From positions 186,001 through 250,000 of the forward strand of contig JACKQF010000006.1 of assembly GCA_024232965.1 (NCBI GenBank): DNA of 64,000 bases, read 5' to 3'. Shown here piece by piece: positions 1-8,140 of this stretch. The translations under genes were made by a program, and so were the position numbers. The notes beneath the pieces are model-generated. The model was not told the DNA's origin. It ran no database searches and worked only from the letters and a program-made list of their open reading frames with translations. Origin of the DNA: Verrucomicrobiaceae bacterium (lineage in GTDB: Bacteria; Verrucomicrobiota; Verrucomicrobiia; Verrucomicrobiales; Verrucomicrobiaceae). How positions within the stretch are numbered: position 1 is the first letter of the stretch; every line of letters begins with the position of its first letter.

Positions 1-63
1 TGTGCCGAGCGCGTTTGGCATTTTTGAACTCATTGGTTGAGCCCCGCAATCGTAACGAAGGCA

Positions 64-1371
64 ATGTCCCCACGAGATCGCATCCAACACATCCGCAGCG
101 CTTTTCCTGAGCAGGGGATGTTTCGCGACAAAGAATGGGTGCTGTCGGATCGCCCCTTCCCGCTTTCGCCAGAGATCGTGGACCTGATCGAAAAGCTGGG
201 GCCAGCGCTGAGGGCGTTTCAGCGTGCCTCCAACGAGCTGTACTTTTTGTCTGCCGCAGGCACCGCCTTTCCGTGGGTGGCAGAATGGTTAGATCGCGGC
301 AAGCCGCAACGCGTCATAGATCTGGGGCGTGATCCGCGCTGGCGGGATGCGCTGCCGCGTGTCTTGCGGCCGGACCTGGTGCTGACGGAGGACGGCGTGT
401 GCATCACGGAGCTGGACTCCATCCCGGGCGGCATCGGCCTGACGGGTTGGCTGAACCAAACCTACGCCGCCCTGGGGGATGCCGTCATCGGTGGCGGGGA
501 CGGCATGCTGCGCGGCGTTCGGGGGGCCTTTCCAAACGAGGACATCCTGATTTCCCGGGAGTCCGCCGACTACCAACCGGAGATGGAATGGCTGGTCGCG
601 CAACTGGCCGATGGCCGCGCCGTGCTGAACCCTTGGGACCTGGATCCGCAACGGCTGCGCGGTCGCACCGTGTATCGCTTCTTCGAGCTCTTTGACCTGC
701 CGAACATCGAGAACATCGACGCACTGCTGGAGACGGCTCGCGCTGGCGACCTGACGTTTTCACCACCCTTGAAGGCCTTTTTGGAAGAGAAGCTCTGGCT
801 GGTGCTGTTTTGGAACCCGCAATTGGCAGACTACTGGCAGGAGGCGCTGACTGCCGAGCACTTGGATCTCTTACGCCGCACCATCCCGCAAGGTTGGCTG
901 ATGGATCCCACGCCCCTACCATCCTGCGCGGTCTGGCCCGGATTGAATGTGCACGACTGGCAGGAGGTGAAGCGCTTTGGCGGCAAAGATCGGCAACTGG
1001 TGCTCAAAATCAGCGGCTTCTCAGAGATCGGCTGGGGCGCGCGCAGTGTGTCCATCGGCCATGACCTCTCGCAAGAACAATGGGGCGCTGCCATCGATGA
1101 GGCGCTGGCCTCAGCGGCGGATCACCCCTATGTGCTGCAGGCATTTCACCGCGGTCGCGTCGTGGATCATCCCGCTTGGCGGGAAGACCTCGGCGGAACG
1201 GTGACGATGCGGGCGCGGGTGCGACTCTGCCCCTACTTCTTCGCTCCAGACGCCGCCCGCCAGCCCGATCTGGGCGGCATTTTAGCGACCGTCTGTCCAG
1301 CAGACAAAAAGATCCTTCACGGCATGAAGGACGCCATCATGCTGCCCTGCGTGGGCCGTGACCCAGCCTAA
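64..1371 (+). CDS. Hypothetical protein, possible ATP-grasp-type ligase
   Basis: A 435-residue soluble protein without signal peptide or membrane segment. I do not recognise the family with certainty. The C-terminal third (a VLKISGF strand, a WGARSV turn, then VLQAFHRGRVVDHP and a segment rich in arginine) resembles the nucleotide-binding end of circularly permuted ATP-grasp enzymes, where a lysine strand is followed by a glycine turn and a Gln-containing strand. The middle contains ITELDSIPGGIG, a plausible acidic loop. I chose ATG 64 because a GAAGG lies just upstream; an in-frame TTG at 37 would add nine residues, and an in-frame stop at 25-27 shows the gene is not cut by the window edge. 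Its last 26 codons are nearly repeated at 2965-3045. Coding region is firm, function is a guess. Confidence 0.7.
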   Translation: MSPRDRIQHIRSAFPEQGMFRDKEWVLSDRPFPLSPEIVDLIEKLGPALRAFQRASNELYFLSAAGTAFPWVAEWLDRGKPQRVIDLGRDPRWRDALPRVLRPDLVLTEDGVCITELDSIPGGIGLTGWLNQTYAALGDAVIGGGDGMLRGVRGAFPNEDILISRESADYQPEMEWLVAQLADGRAVLNPWDLDPQRLRGRTVYRFFELFDLPNIENIDALLETARAGDLTFSPPLKAFLEEKLWLVLFWNPQLADYWQEALTAEHLDLLRRTIPQGWLMDPTPLPSCAVWPGLNVHDWQEVKRFGGKDRQLVLKISGFSEIGWGARSVSIGHDLSQEQWGAAIDEALASAADHPYVLQAFHRGRVVDHPAWREDLGGTVTMRARVRLCPYFFAPDAARQPDLGGILATVCPADKKILHGMKDAIMLPCVGRDPA

Positions 1372-1812
1372 GATCGGACCATCGAAGGTGGGGTAGGAGG
1401 GTGTGAAACCTGCAAAATACCGGCACCATTCCGCGCAATGGGGGCACCGTACCGGAGCTTTTCGACACCGTTCTACGAAATACGGACGCCGTTCCAGAGT
1501 TTTCCGACACCGTTCCGCAAAATGGGGGCAGCCGATTTGCGAAATTCCGGGCCCCCTTTTCTCAGAACGGTGTCGTACTGGAAGAAAAAGTTGCCCCCAT
1601 CGGCCGGAACGGCACCCGCTTTTTCGGGAACGGTGCCCCCTTTTTCTAGGTTTCCACCAGCGGCGGCGGGGGCGGCTAGTGCGGGTGACGCGTTCAATGT
1701 CCGTTTCAAGCTACCTGCGAGCACCGAAGACTGCATCCAGGCAGCGCTGCCGTTGATCCGTTGAGGGATGTGAGCCACCAACACCCTGCGCGGTGTCCGC
1801 ACGGAATGCGCT
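1372..1812. repeat. Intergenic patch of short inverted repeats
   Basis: This 440-bp gap holds no convincing gene. Between about 1420 and 1650 the core CACCGTTCC and close variants recur five times in the forward sense, and its complement GGAACGGTG or variants occurs three times further right, often next to GGGGGCA or TGCCCCC. The two groups could pair into large hairpins. The open frames here translate to repeated TPF units that mirror the DNA repeat, so I do not treat them as genes. It lies between the first gene and the convergent Rpn-family gene. Confidence 0.5.
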
Positions 1813-2817
1813 TCAGTTCCCTGCCCGATTGAGCCAATCGAGGCAGTCCGTCTCAGTCGTGAGGAAGAGGATTGCTTCTCCGAAGGCCAGTAACTGTTCT
1901 TCATCCAGTTGGCTCACCAACGGCGTGGCTTGGGCCGCGATGGTTGGGAACTTCCTCTGCAGTTGGCGGACCGCGAAAATGACCTCACCCTCCTGACGAC
2001 CTTCTTGACGACCCGCTTGACGGCCTTCCCGACGGCCCTCTTGATGTCCTTCTTGGCGGTAAACTTGGGCGAGTGACATGGCGTTAGCTCGGGTAGCGGG
2101 GTTCTGAATTTCCTGAATTTTAGTCTCGAAGGCCTCCTTGTCAATGTCAGCAGACAAGATGTAGCGCAGCAAAAGCTCGAACAGTGGAGTTGGCACCTGC
2201 CCAATAAGTGATTCATCCCAGACGGCGTCATTGAGCAACTGGTTGAGTCGCTCGGCCTTCATGACACGCAGGATGAGAATGCCAGCAGGGGTACCGGGCA
2301 GCGATTCAAACGGCGTCTCTGCCAACTGCATCAGGCCGAAGCTAAAATCGGGAATGAAGGGGCGCAAAACAGCAACCAGATCTTCGGGCAAATCGAGGAG
2401 ATCTGAAAACTTCTGAGAGACCTCCCATTTGCTTCCATTCTGAGCGAGAACTGTGGCAAGAACGACCGGCAATGGCTCACCGGGATGCTCCTTCAGGAAG
2501 GCCTCCCAAATGCGGATCTTGTAGCGCAGGAGTCGCAATGCCATCAGCGGATCGGGGCTCGATTGATGCTCAAAGAGCAAATAAAGCCTGCAACTGCGAC
2601 CCGCGAAGGTGGTGGTAAAGAGAAGATCGGTCTGGGTCTTGCGGTACTGTGAATCGATAAAGGAGCCGTTCTGCAGTACCAGTGCGGTCCAATCGATGCG
2701 GGCAGCGAGCTCGACTGGAAACTGAGTCTTGAGGAGGGCTGCCGCGTTGGTTGGATCGCTAAACCCTTGCACAAAGAGCTTGTCGTGAGGTTGGTGGAGA
2801 TCTGCTTCTTCTGGCAT
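1813..2817 (-). CDS. Rpn family recombination-promoting nuclease / putative transposase
   Basis: A 334-residue protein of the Rpn/YhgA-like family, PD-(D/E)XK nucleases that in E. coli promote RecA-independent recombination. The hallmark start PHDKLF...FSDPTNA lies at residues 10-24; the nuclease core shows the TDLL aspartate (D64) and the EHQ motif (E83, Q85) followed by an LRLLRYK segment. A hydrophilic repeat of REG/QEG units at about 235-260 links to a C-terminal region like DUF4351 that ends in DWLNRAGN. I use ATG 2817 because the conserved PHDK start then lies near the N-terminus; the open frame extends 16 codons further upstream. Such genes are mobile or multicopy in many genomes. Here it sits between a gene and a remnant of that gene's paralogue, which fits insertion or rearrangement at this place. 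Confidence 0.85.
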   Translation of the reverse strand: MPEEADLHQPHDKLFVQGFSDPTNAAALLKTQFPVELAARIDWTALVLQNGSFIDSQYRKTQTDLLFTTTFAGRSCRLYLLFEHQSSPDPLMALRLLRYKIRIWEAFLKEHPGEPLPVVLATVLAQNGSKWEVSQKFSDLLDLPEDLVAVLRPFIPDFSFGLMQLAETPFESLPGTPAGILILRVMKAERLNQLLNDAVWDESLIGQVPTPLFELLLRYILSADIDKEAFETKIQEIQNPATRANAMSLAQVYRQEGHQEGRREGRQAGRQEGRQEGEVIFAVRQLQRKFPTIAAQATPLVSQLDEEQLLAFGEAILFLTTETDCLDWLNRAGN

Positions 2818-2964
2818 GGCACCTAGGCGTAGAATGCCTGGAGGCGTGAGACCTGACAAGCCCAAAAGATCTGAGCTCGGGGGGACGGGGATCAGCCCTC
2901 CTTCGTTGCACTAATTTCGGTCGCTGGACATCAATGCAGGTGCTGCGGCGACTTCTCATGGTCG

Positions 2965-3045
2965 GTTTGTCCCGCCGACAAAAAAATCCTGCACGGGATG
3001 AAGGACGCCATCATGCTGCCCTGCGTGAAACGAGACCCCGCGTGA
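2965..3045 (+). pseudogene. 3' remnant of a paralogue of the gene at 64-1371
   Basis: Read in frame, this stretch encodes 26 residues and a stop that match the last 26 residues of the first gene at 25 positions (VCPADKKILHGMKDAI continuing to the stop). Nearly all base differences are synonymous third positions, so the two copies diverged under selection before this one was truncated. Similarity fades upstream of about 2944 and no 5' part is present. The Rpn-family gene occupies the space where the rest of the copy would be expected. Confidence 0.8.
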
Positions 3046-3081
3046 TGCGTCACCGCTGCGTTCGAACGCTTGCTCTCGGTT

Positions 3082-4611
3082 CTACAGGACACCTTCCCAG
3101 GGCAGCAGCCGCGTCAGCCAAACGCTGAGACGCCGCGACAGGCCGACCTGGGGATCGTGTCGACGGGTTTGCTCTGCCCCGATCCATCGGGTGCGCTTGG
3201 CCTCATTGAGCAGGGTGCGCCAGCTGTTTTCCGGCCGAAAGTCTATCTCCAGGTACTCTTTTACCTCCGCAGCAGTGGCACGATCCTCGATGAAGAGGGC
3301 GCACTCGGTGTTAATGAATCTTGATCGCGGATCCATGTTGAAGGAACCAATCATCGCGCGGCGGTCATCAACAACCATGGACTTTGTGTGCATGCCGAGT
3401 TTCACATCGTGCCCGACTCTTCCCACCTCATCAGCCACCTTGGCATGGACATTGAGCTCGTACAGCTCGATGCCCACACTGAGCGCGCTCGCGCGCCGTC
3501 CCGAGATACCCTCCGCCGCAGCGCAAGTATCGCAGGAAGCCATGGAATTGGTCAAAACCCGCACGCGCACGCCGTCGGCAATACGCTGCCGATACAGTTC
3601 CAGTTCCTCATCCTGCAAAATGAAATACGCCGCATGCATGATGATGGAGCTCTGACTGCCGCGCACCCAATGGTCCACGCCCTGGCTGACGGGTGATGGG
3701 ACACTATCGGCGCGCAGCATTCGCTCCGGTGGATCGGCGATGAATCGCACGCTGACCGTTCTCAGGCCCTCTTCCAAACGGCCCTGCTGACTGGGCTGCC
3801 GCTCCCCGGAAAGGCAGGTCCCGGTGAGTAAGTCGCGCTGTTTGGCCAGTTTCACGACCCGCCCGCGCAGCGCCGCCCATTCCGCCCGAAAGGCCTCCTG
3901 GTCGTACTTGGGTTTGCTCAAGAGGCGCACCACCGATGACTTCCAGTAGGCCTCAAAGGAACGCTCGGCGATGGGGCCCAAAGAACCGCCGCCGAGGTAG
4001 TCGGCATCCCTCATGTTGTGTTTGCGGCTGAGGCAGAAATACGGATCCCCCAAGTTGCGTCCCCCGCCCACCACCCACTTTCCATCCGCAATGAGGAGCT
4101 TGTTGTGCATCCGGCACTGCATCCGATCGATTTCCCCAAGAATCGGCACCGGCGCTCCCTCGAAGAAGCCGTCGGTCCGCAGGATGGGATTGAAGTGGCC
4201 GATGTCCAGATTCGCATGCGAAGCGATGACGGGGGATTGCAGCACTTTCGGAGCTTTCGACGCTGAATCCACGAGGATCCGCACTTTCACCCCACGATTC
4301 GCAGCAGCGATGAGATGCTCCGCCACCACACAGCCCACATAGTCGTCCAACCAGTAGTAATACTGAACATCGAGCGAGCGCTTGGCACCATCGATCAAGT
4401 CCAATCGCAACTCCAGCGCCTCTTCAGCATCCATGAGGGGACGGACCGGAGCGTGCGTCCGCTCGTCAACCGTGTGCCTTCGGCATAGAGCCAGGATTTC
4501 TTGCTGCGACATCACGATCGGCACGGCAGTCGCTGCGGTCGTGCTGAGCATGAGGCACATCAGCCCCAGGCGCCAACGCCCCATCGGTAAGACTTCTGCG
4601 GCGGAGTTCAT
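3082..4611 (-). CDS. Phospholipase D-family protein (cardiolipin synthase C-like)
   Basis: A 509-residue protein with an N-terminal signal or anchor segment (residues 10-30) and two PLD catalytic motifs: HNKLLIAD with H169, K171, D176, followed by GGRNLGDPYF, and HTKSMVVD with H408, K410, D415, followed by IGSFNMDPRS. The spacing and the GRNLGD and SFNMDPRS signatures are those of the cardiolipin synthase branch represented by ClsC/YmdC, which transfers phosphatidyl groups between phospholipids. The active site would lie on the outer face of the inner membrane. It starts inside the stop of the small membrane-protein gene upstream (ATGA overlap), so the two are translationally coupled. A secreted phospholipase or other transphosphatidylase activity is the alternative. 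Confidence 0.85.
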   Translation of the reverse strand: MNSAAEVLPMGRWRLGLMCLMLSTTAATAVPIVMSQQEILALCRRHTVDERTHAPVRPLMDAEEALELRLDLIDGAKRSLDVQYYYWLDDYVGCVVAEHLIAAANRGVKVRILVDSASKAPKVLQSPVIASHANLDIGHFNPILRTDGFFEGAPVPILGEIDRMQCRMHNKLLIADGKWVVGGGRNLGDPYFCLSRKHNMRDADYLGGGSLGPIAERSFEAYWKSSVVRLLSKPKYDQEAFRAEWAALRGRVVKLAKQRDLLTGTCLSGERQPSQQGRLEEGLRTVSVRFIADPPERMLRADSVPSPVSQGVDHWVRGSQSSIIMHAAYFILQDEELELYRQRIADGVRVRVLTNSMASCDTCAAAEGISGRRASALSVGIELYELNVHAKVADEVGRVGHDVKLGMHTKSMVVDDRRAMIGSFNMDPRSRFINTECALFIEDRATAAEVKEYLEIDFRPENSWRTLLNEAKRTRWIGAEQTRRHDPQVGLSRRLSVWLTRLLPWEGVL

Positions 4612-4799
4612 TCGTCGATGACCACGTTCGTTTTCGCGGATCCCTTGGCCCCTGTCGCCGCAGACATGAGACCCAGCCCGATGATGAGCGCTGCTCCGAC
4701 ACCAATCCAGCGCCCGTCGACGCCGAATTCATTGGCCAGATAGGCACCGGCCCCCACGACGATGAGTGTCCCGACAATGTGAAGTAAGATTCGATTCAT
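4608..4799 (-). CDS. Small membrane protein coupled to the PLD-family gene
   Basis: A 63-residue protein starting at ATG 4799. It has two hydrophobic segments, about residues 3-19 and 30-48, separated by an EFGVDGRW turn, and a polar C-terminus. The open frame continues upstream for another 95 codons, but that part is compositionally unlike a protein, so the short form is preferred. Its stop overlaps the start of the phospholipase D-family gene as ATGA. No family recognised; a partner or membrane adaptor for the PLD enzyme is possible but only suggested by the coupling. Confidence 0.6.
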   Translation of the reverse strand: MNRILLHIVGTLIVVGAGAYLANEFGVDGRWIGVGAALIIGLGLMSAATGAKGSAKTNVVIDE

Positions 4800-5049
4800 A
4801 AGAGTTGGATTGAGTGGTGGGTGTTTGAAAACCACCCATTGATAGCGCAGAGAACCTGCCAACCGCACCCTTTGCCCCGCTGCATCAGGGAAGGGCCACG
4901 TCTCGAGCAGAAGCGCTATCATGAGGCCGCGTGCAAATTGCAACACATGGGAAGACCAAAGTGGCAATGTGCAATGCAGCGCCACGGGGGGACGTTGCTG
5001 TCCAAGTTCCATTGACGGCCGAAGAGGAAAGTATGGACCGTGACGACGG

Positions 5050-5598
5050 ATGGGCCTAGACTCCGCGCTCTTCTTTATGAACATCCTCTCCCTGTTCAGT
5101 TTTATCGCGAAGCTCTCTTATGAAGAAAAGGACCACGGGCGCACTCTGGTCTGGCAATGCCATCGCTGTGGAGAACCTCGTGATTTTCACTTCATCACCG
5201 GGGTGGGCCAGTTCAAACTCTTCGGCATGCCCTTCAATGCACCGCACAAGGTGGCCTACATGCGCTGCAAAAAGTGCGCCTTTGATGTGAAGGTGGAGCC
5301 CGAAGAGCGGCCCCTGGCGGACACGATGAAGGAGATCACCGATCGTCTGGCGGCGGGATCGCTGAAACCTACTGCCTACAAAGCAGAAATCGAGGCCATC
5401 CCCGCCCACTTCATGGCGGCGATCCGCGCGGTGTCGGAGAATTGGGAGTGCCCAGGGTGCAAGGAAGAGAACCCGATGGGTTTCGTCGAATGCTGGAACT
5501 GCCAAAAGCCCATGCCCGGCGCTGAAGACATCGTGGCCGAAGCCCAGGCCAAGGAGAAGGAAGCTGCTGAAAAAGCAGCGGCGGGTGCGGGCAAGTAG
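5050..5598 (+). CDS. Zinc-ribbon hypothetical protein
   Basis: A 182-residue protein with two cysteine pairs forming one ribbon (CHRC near 37-40 and CKKC near 73-76) and a second compact ribbon (CPGC and CWNC, about 134-153), followed by an Ala/Glu/Lys-rich tail that may be a short coiled coil. The N-terminus is hydrophobic (FFMNILSLFSFIAKLSY), perhaps a membrane anchor. An internal ATG at 5077 (MNILSLF) is an equally good start; neither has a clear ribosome binding site. It precedes the FKBP gene by 74 bp on the same strand. No specific function can be assigned. Confidence 0.7.
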   Translation: MGLDSALFFMNILSLFSFIAKLSYEEKDHGRTLVWQCHRCGEPRDFHFITGVGQFKLFGMPFNAPHKVAYMRCKKCAFDVKVEPEERPLADTMKEITDRLAAGSLKPTAYKAEIEAIPAHFMAAIRAVSENWECPGCKEENPMGFVECWNCQKPMPGAEDIVAEAQAKEKEAAEKAAAGAGK

Positions 5599-5672
5599 TC
5601 GGCCTTTGAAGAATGCTTTTTGGTTGCGAGGGGTGAGGTCTGCGTCCATGTCCGGGGCCTCAAAAACTCATC

Positions 5673-6074
5673 ATGGACTATTCCCCTCAAGCTCTCGGTA
5701 AGGCGTTTCTCGAAGAAAACGCGAAGAAGGAAGGCGTGAAAACGACTGCCAGTGGCCTGCAATACTTGGTGCTGACAGAAGGCGAAGGCAAGAGCCCCAA
5801 AGCCAAGGACACCGTGGTCGTCCACTACCGCGGAACCTCCATTACCGGTGCCGAGTTCGATAGCTCCTACTCCCGCCGCGAGCCTGCGGAATTCCCTCTG
5901 AATCGCGTGATCAAAGGCTGGACCGAAGGCGTGCAGTTGATGAAGGAAGGCAGCAAATTCCGCTTCTTCATCCCGCCCAACCTCGCCTACGGCACCCGCG
6001 GCGCCCCGCCAGACATAGCCCCCAACGAGACGCTGGTCTTCGAAGTGGAGTTGCTCAAGGTCTGGGAGGATTGA
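5673..6074 (+). CDS. FKBP-type peptidyl-prolyl cis-trans isomerase
   Basis: A 133-residue single-domain FKBP with a short N-terminal helix (residues 4-20) before the domain. Conserved landmarks are VHYRGT, the EFDSSYSR loop, FPLNRVIKGWTEGVQLM, GSKFRFFIPPNLAYG and the closing LVFEVELLKV. The Trp in KGWTEG that lines the active site is present, so catalysis of proline isomerisation is expected. No signal peptide, hence cytoplasmic. It converges with the AlgH-like gene, with only 10 bp between the stop codons. Confidence 0.93.
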   Translation: MDYSPQALGKAFLEENAKKEGVKTTASGLQYLVLTEGEGKSPKAKDTVVVHYRGTSITGAEFDSSYSRREPAEFPLNRVIKGWTEGVQLMKEGSKFRFFIPPNLAYGTRGAPPDIAPNETLVFEVELLKVWED

Positions 6075-6084
6075 TCCCCCGAGC

Positions 6085-6621
6085 TCAATTCATGCTGATG
6101 TCTTCCGGCATTTGGGCGATGAGGCGGAAGACGGGGCCCATGTCTTCTAGCAGGGCGCGCCAGAGTTGGCGGGGCTTTTGGACTCGTAGCACGACGCTGC
6201 GGGGCGGCGTCATGATCCATGAGCGACGTTTGATTTCGCCTTCCAACTGACCCTCGGTCCAGCCGGAGTAGCCGACGAAGGCCCGGACTTCGTTGCCTTT
6301 GGTCAGCTCCAGAATGGCGTCGGAGACGGAGAGGTGCGTCTGGCACTTGAGGCGGCTCTTCATTTTGTCCCAGCGCAGGCTGGCAAAGGCCAGCTTGTCT
6401 GTGGCGACGGGACCACCCATGAAAACGCGCACGTCGCCGAGGGGACCGAGGTCTTCATCCGGCAACAAATCGGCCACGCGCTGGTCCAGCGGACGATTCA
6501 GGATGTAGCCAAAGGCTCCTTCATGATCCGAGTGCGCAGCCATGTAAATGACGGACCGCGAGAAATTCGGGTCGCGCATGGCAGGTACCGCCAACAGAAG
6601 TTTTCCGACGAATGAGGGCAT
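6085..6621 (-). CDS. YqgE/AlgH family protein (UPF0301)
   Basis: A 178-residue protein of the YqgE/AlgH family, whose members are widespread but of unsettled biochemical role (AlgH was linked to alginate regulation in Pseudomonas). Typical features are GKLLLAVPAMRDPNFSRSVI at the start, HEGAFGYILNRPL, the VFMGGPV strand, and the AFVGYSGWTEGQLEGEI block near residue 120-135. The frame is open 89 codons further upstream, but family alignment places the start at ATG 6621. It is the last gene of the minus-strand run beginning at hisG, 82 bp after the zinc-ribbon membrane-protein gene. Confidence 0.9.
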   Translation of the reverse strand: MPSFVGKLLLAVPAMRDPNFSRSVIYMAAHSDHEGAFGYILNRPLDQRVADLLPDEDLGPLGDVRVFMGGPVATDKLAFASLRWDKMKSRLKCQTHLSVSDAILELTKGNEVRAFVGYSGWTEGQLEGEIKRRSWIMTPPRSVVLRVQKPRQLWRALLEDMGPVFRLIAQMPEDISMN

Positions 6622-6703
6622 TTGAAGGGTTTGAGCAAGGGCGCTTGGATTGCGTTCAGAAACAGTAGCGCAAAAGGCGTGCCGCGCATCGAAAAACCTT
6701 AGC

Positions 6704-8104
6704 TTAGGTAGGCGCCGACTGTGACAATCCAGTTGAGCGGTTTTGCCAGGGAGCCAGTGATGCGATGATCGCATCGGTAGCTTCGTGAAGTTGGGGCTCC
6801 CTCGCATCCCCGCCGATACTGACGATCCGACCATCGACGGCGATCTGAACATGTTGCTGGCCAATGGCATTGGCCCCATTCTTTGCATTGCCCGAGGAGC
6901 GGACCTGCACGGAGTAGATGGCTTGCGGTGGCCAATGGCGGTAAAAGATGGGGTTCCTACCGCCCCAAATTTCTAGCTCAACCCCATTCCGATCTACCCT
7001 CACTTCGTAGCGGACCCTGCGGAGACGATAGCCGGTGTAGGAGACCGCCAGTCCAGCGAGCGCAAAGGCGGTCAGTGGCAAATACCAGATGAGGGAGAAG
7101 ACCACCTCAAAAACCTTGAAGGGTAGGGGTGAGCTCTCAGATCCGACCTGGGGCCCATTGTAGATCATCACCCCACCGATGAAGGCAAAGAAGAGTCCGA
7201 CCAGCATCAGGATCGTGGTTTGGCTCCCAAAGCTACCATTGAGTGCGCAACTGCCATCAGCTTGCCGGTCAATCCGAAACGAAGATCCGGACGGCGGCGG
7301 CGCGGCCACTGCCGCCGCAGGGGCCTCGGACGCAGCCACCTCCCAGCCTAAGGTGCGGCGGATGTCTTGGCAGAGCCATGCCTTGTCCTCCGCATCTAGC
7401 CCGCTGCCAAAGCGCAGTTTTCCCTCGGCCCCGACAATCTCGATCCCGTGCACGGGTTCGTAGTTTTGGGTATAGAACACGACCAATTCGACGGAACGAA
7501 TGCCGTTGCGCGCGTAAATCTGTCGCCTCGTGCCAAAGAACTGCTGCTCGTGCAAGAGCGCTTCATCGGTGACCCAGATCCAATGGCGAATCCGTGACAT
7601 CCGGATACCAGCGTACAAGATCCCCAGGCCGATCACGACAAAGACGCCACCCATCAGCAGGGGGACCCACTTCGCCTCAGCCTGCCCGGAGGCTGGCCCA
7701 GCGAATGCAAACACTGAGAACAGCCCCGAAGAAAACAGAGTCCAAACGGTGCCAAAACCGAGCAAAAAGTTACACCCTTTGCGCGGCGGCAGATGCCAGC
7801 CACGGACGCCTTCCTTCTCTGCCACCTCGATCCTGCTGTGGGTGGGTCGGGCCACTTCGACCCGATTGCTGACTGTTCCGATGTGCCTTTCTGATCGATT
7901 CCCGGTCTTGACGGTATCGGCGTAGGAAAAGGCGGCCCCGCAGGACGGGCAGTCCAGCCGCGTATCCCAGAGAGCCTCCGCCGTGATGGGCACCGCCTCG
8001 ACGACCTGCAAACAATCGGGGCAGCGCGTTTCTTTGGGCTGCCGCCGAAAGATGATCTTTGCCATCAGGCGTTTCAGCCAAGCGGGGAGCAGCAGGGTGA
8101 TCAT
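6704..8104 (-). CDS. Zinc-ribbon multi-pass membrane protein
   Basis: A 466-residue protein with an N-terminal zinc ribbon (CPDC at about 28-31 and CPSC at about 52-55) and four hydrophobic segments in two pairs, around residues 110-132, 145-168, 295-315 and 333-360. Each pair is followed by a soluble stretch with the same plan: a basic turn (RMSRIRHWIWVTDEAL, and later RLRRVRYEVRVDRNG) and then a beta-rich, PH-like segment. This suggests an internal duplication. An alternative start at residue 14 (MAKIIF) is possible. It follows the TPR gene by 36 bp. Family not recognised. Confidence 0.75.
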   Translation of the reverse strand: MITLLLPAWLKRLMAKIIFRRQPKETRCPDCLQVVEAVPITAEALWDTRLDCPSCGAAFSYADTVKTGNRSERHIGTVSNRVEVARPTHSRIEVAEKEGVRGWHLPPRKGCNFLLGFGTVWTLFSSGLFSVFAFAGPASGQAEAKWVPLLMGGVFVVIGLGILYAGIRMSRIRHWIWVTDEALLHEQQFFGTRRQIYARNGIRSVELVVFYTQNYEPVHGIEIVGAEGKLRFGSGLDAEDKAWLCQDIRRTLGWEVAASEAPAAAVAAPPPSGSSFRIDRQADGSCALNGSFGSQTTILMLVGLFFAFIGGVMIYNGPQVGSESSPLPFKVFEVVFSLIWYLPLTAFALAGLAVSYTGYRLRRVRYEVRVDRNGVELEIWGGRNPIFYRHWPPQAIYSVQVRSSGNAKNGANAIGQQHVQIAVDGRIVSIGGDAREPQLHEATDAIIASLAPWQNRSTGLSQSAPT

Positions 8105-8140
8105 GCGTGCTGGGCGGATCGTGTTTGCCTCTCGTGCGCC

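Noticed and set aside
1403..1764. Two overlapping open frames, one of 117 and one of 108 codons
   Set aside because: Their peptides only repeat the DNA repeat (TPF units), and no ribosome binding site or family fits.
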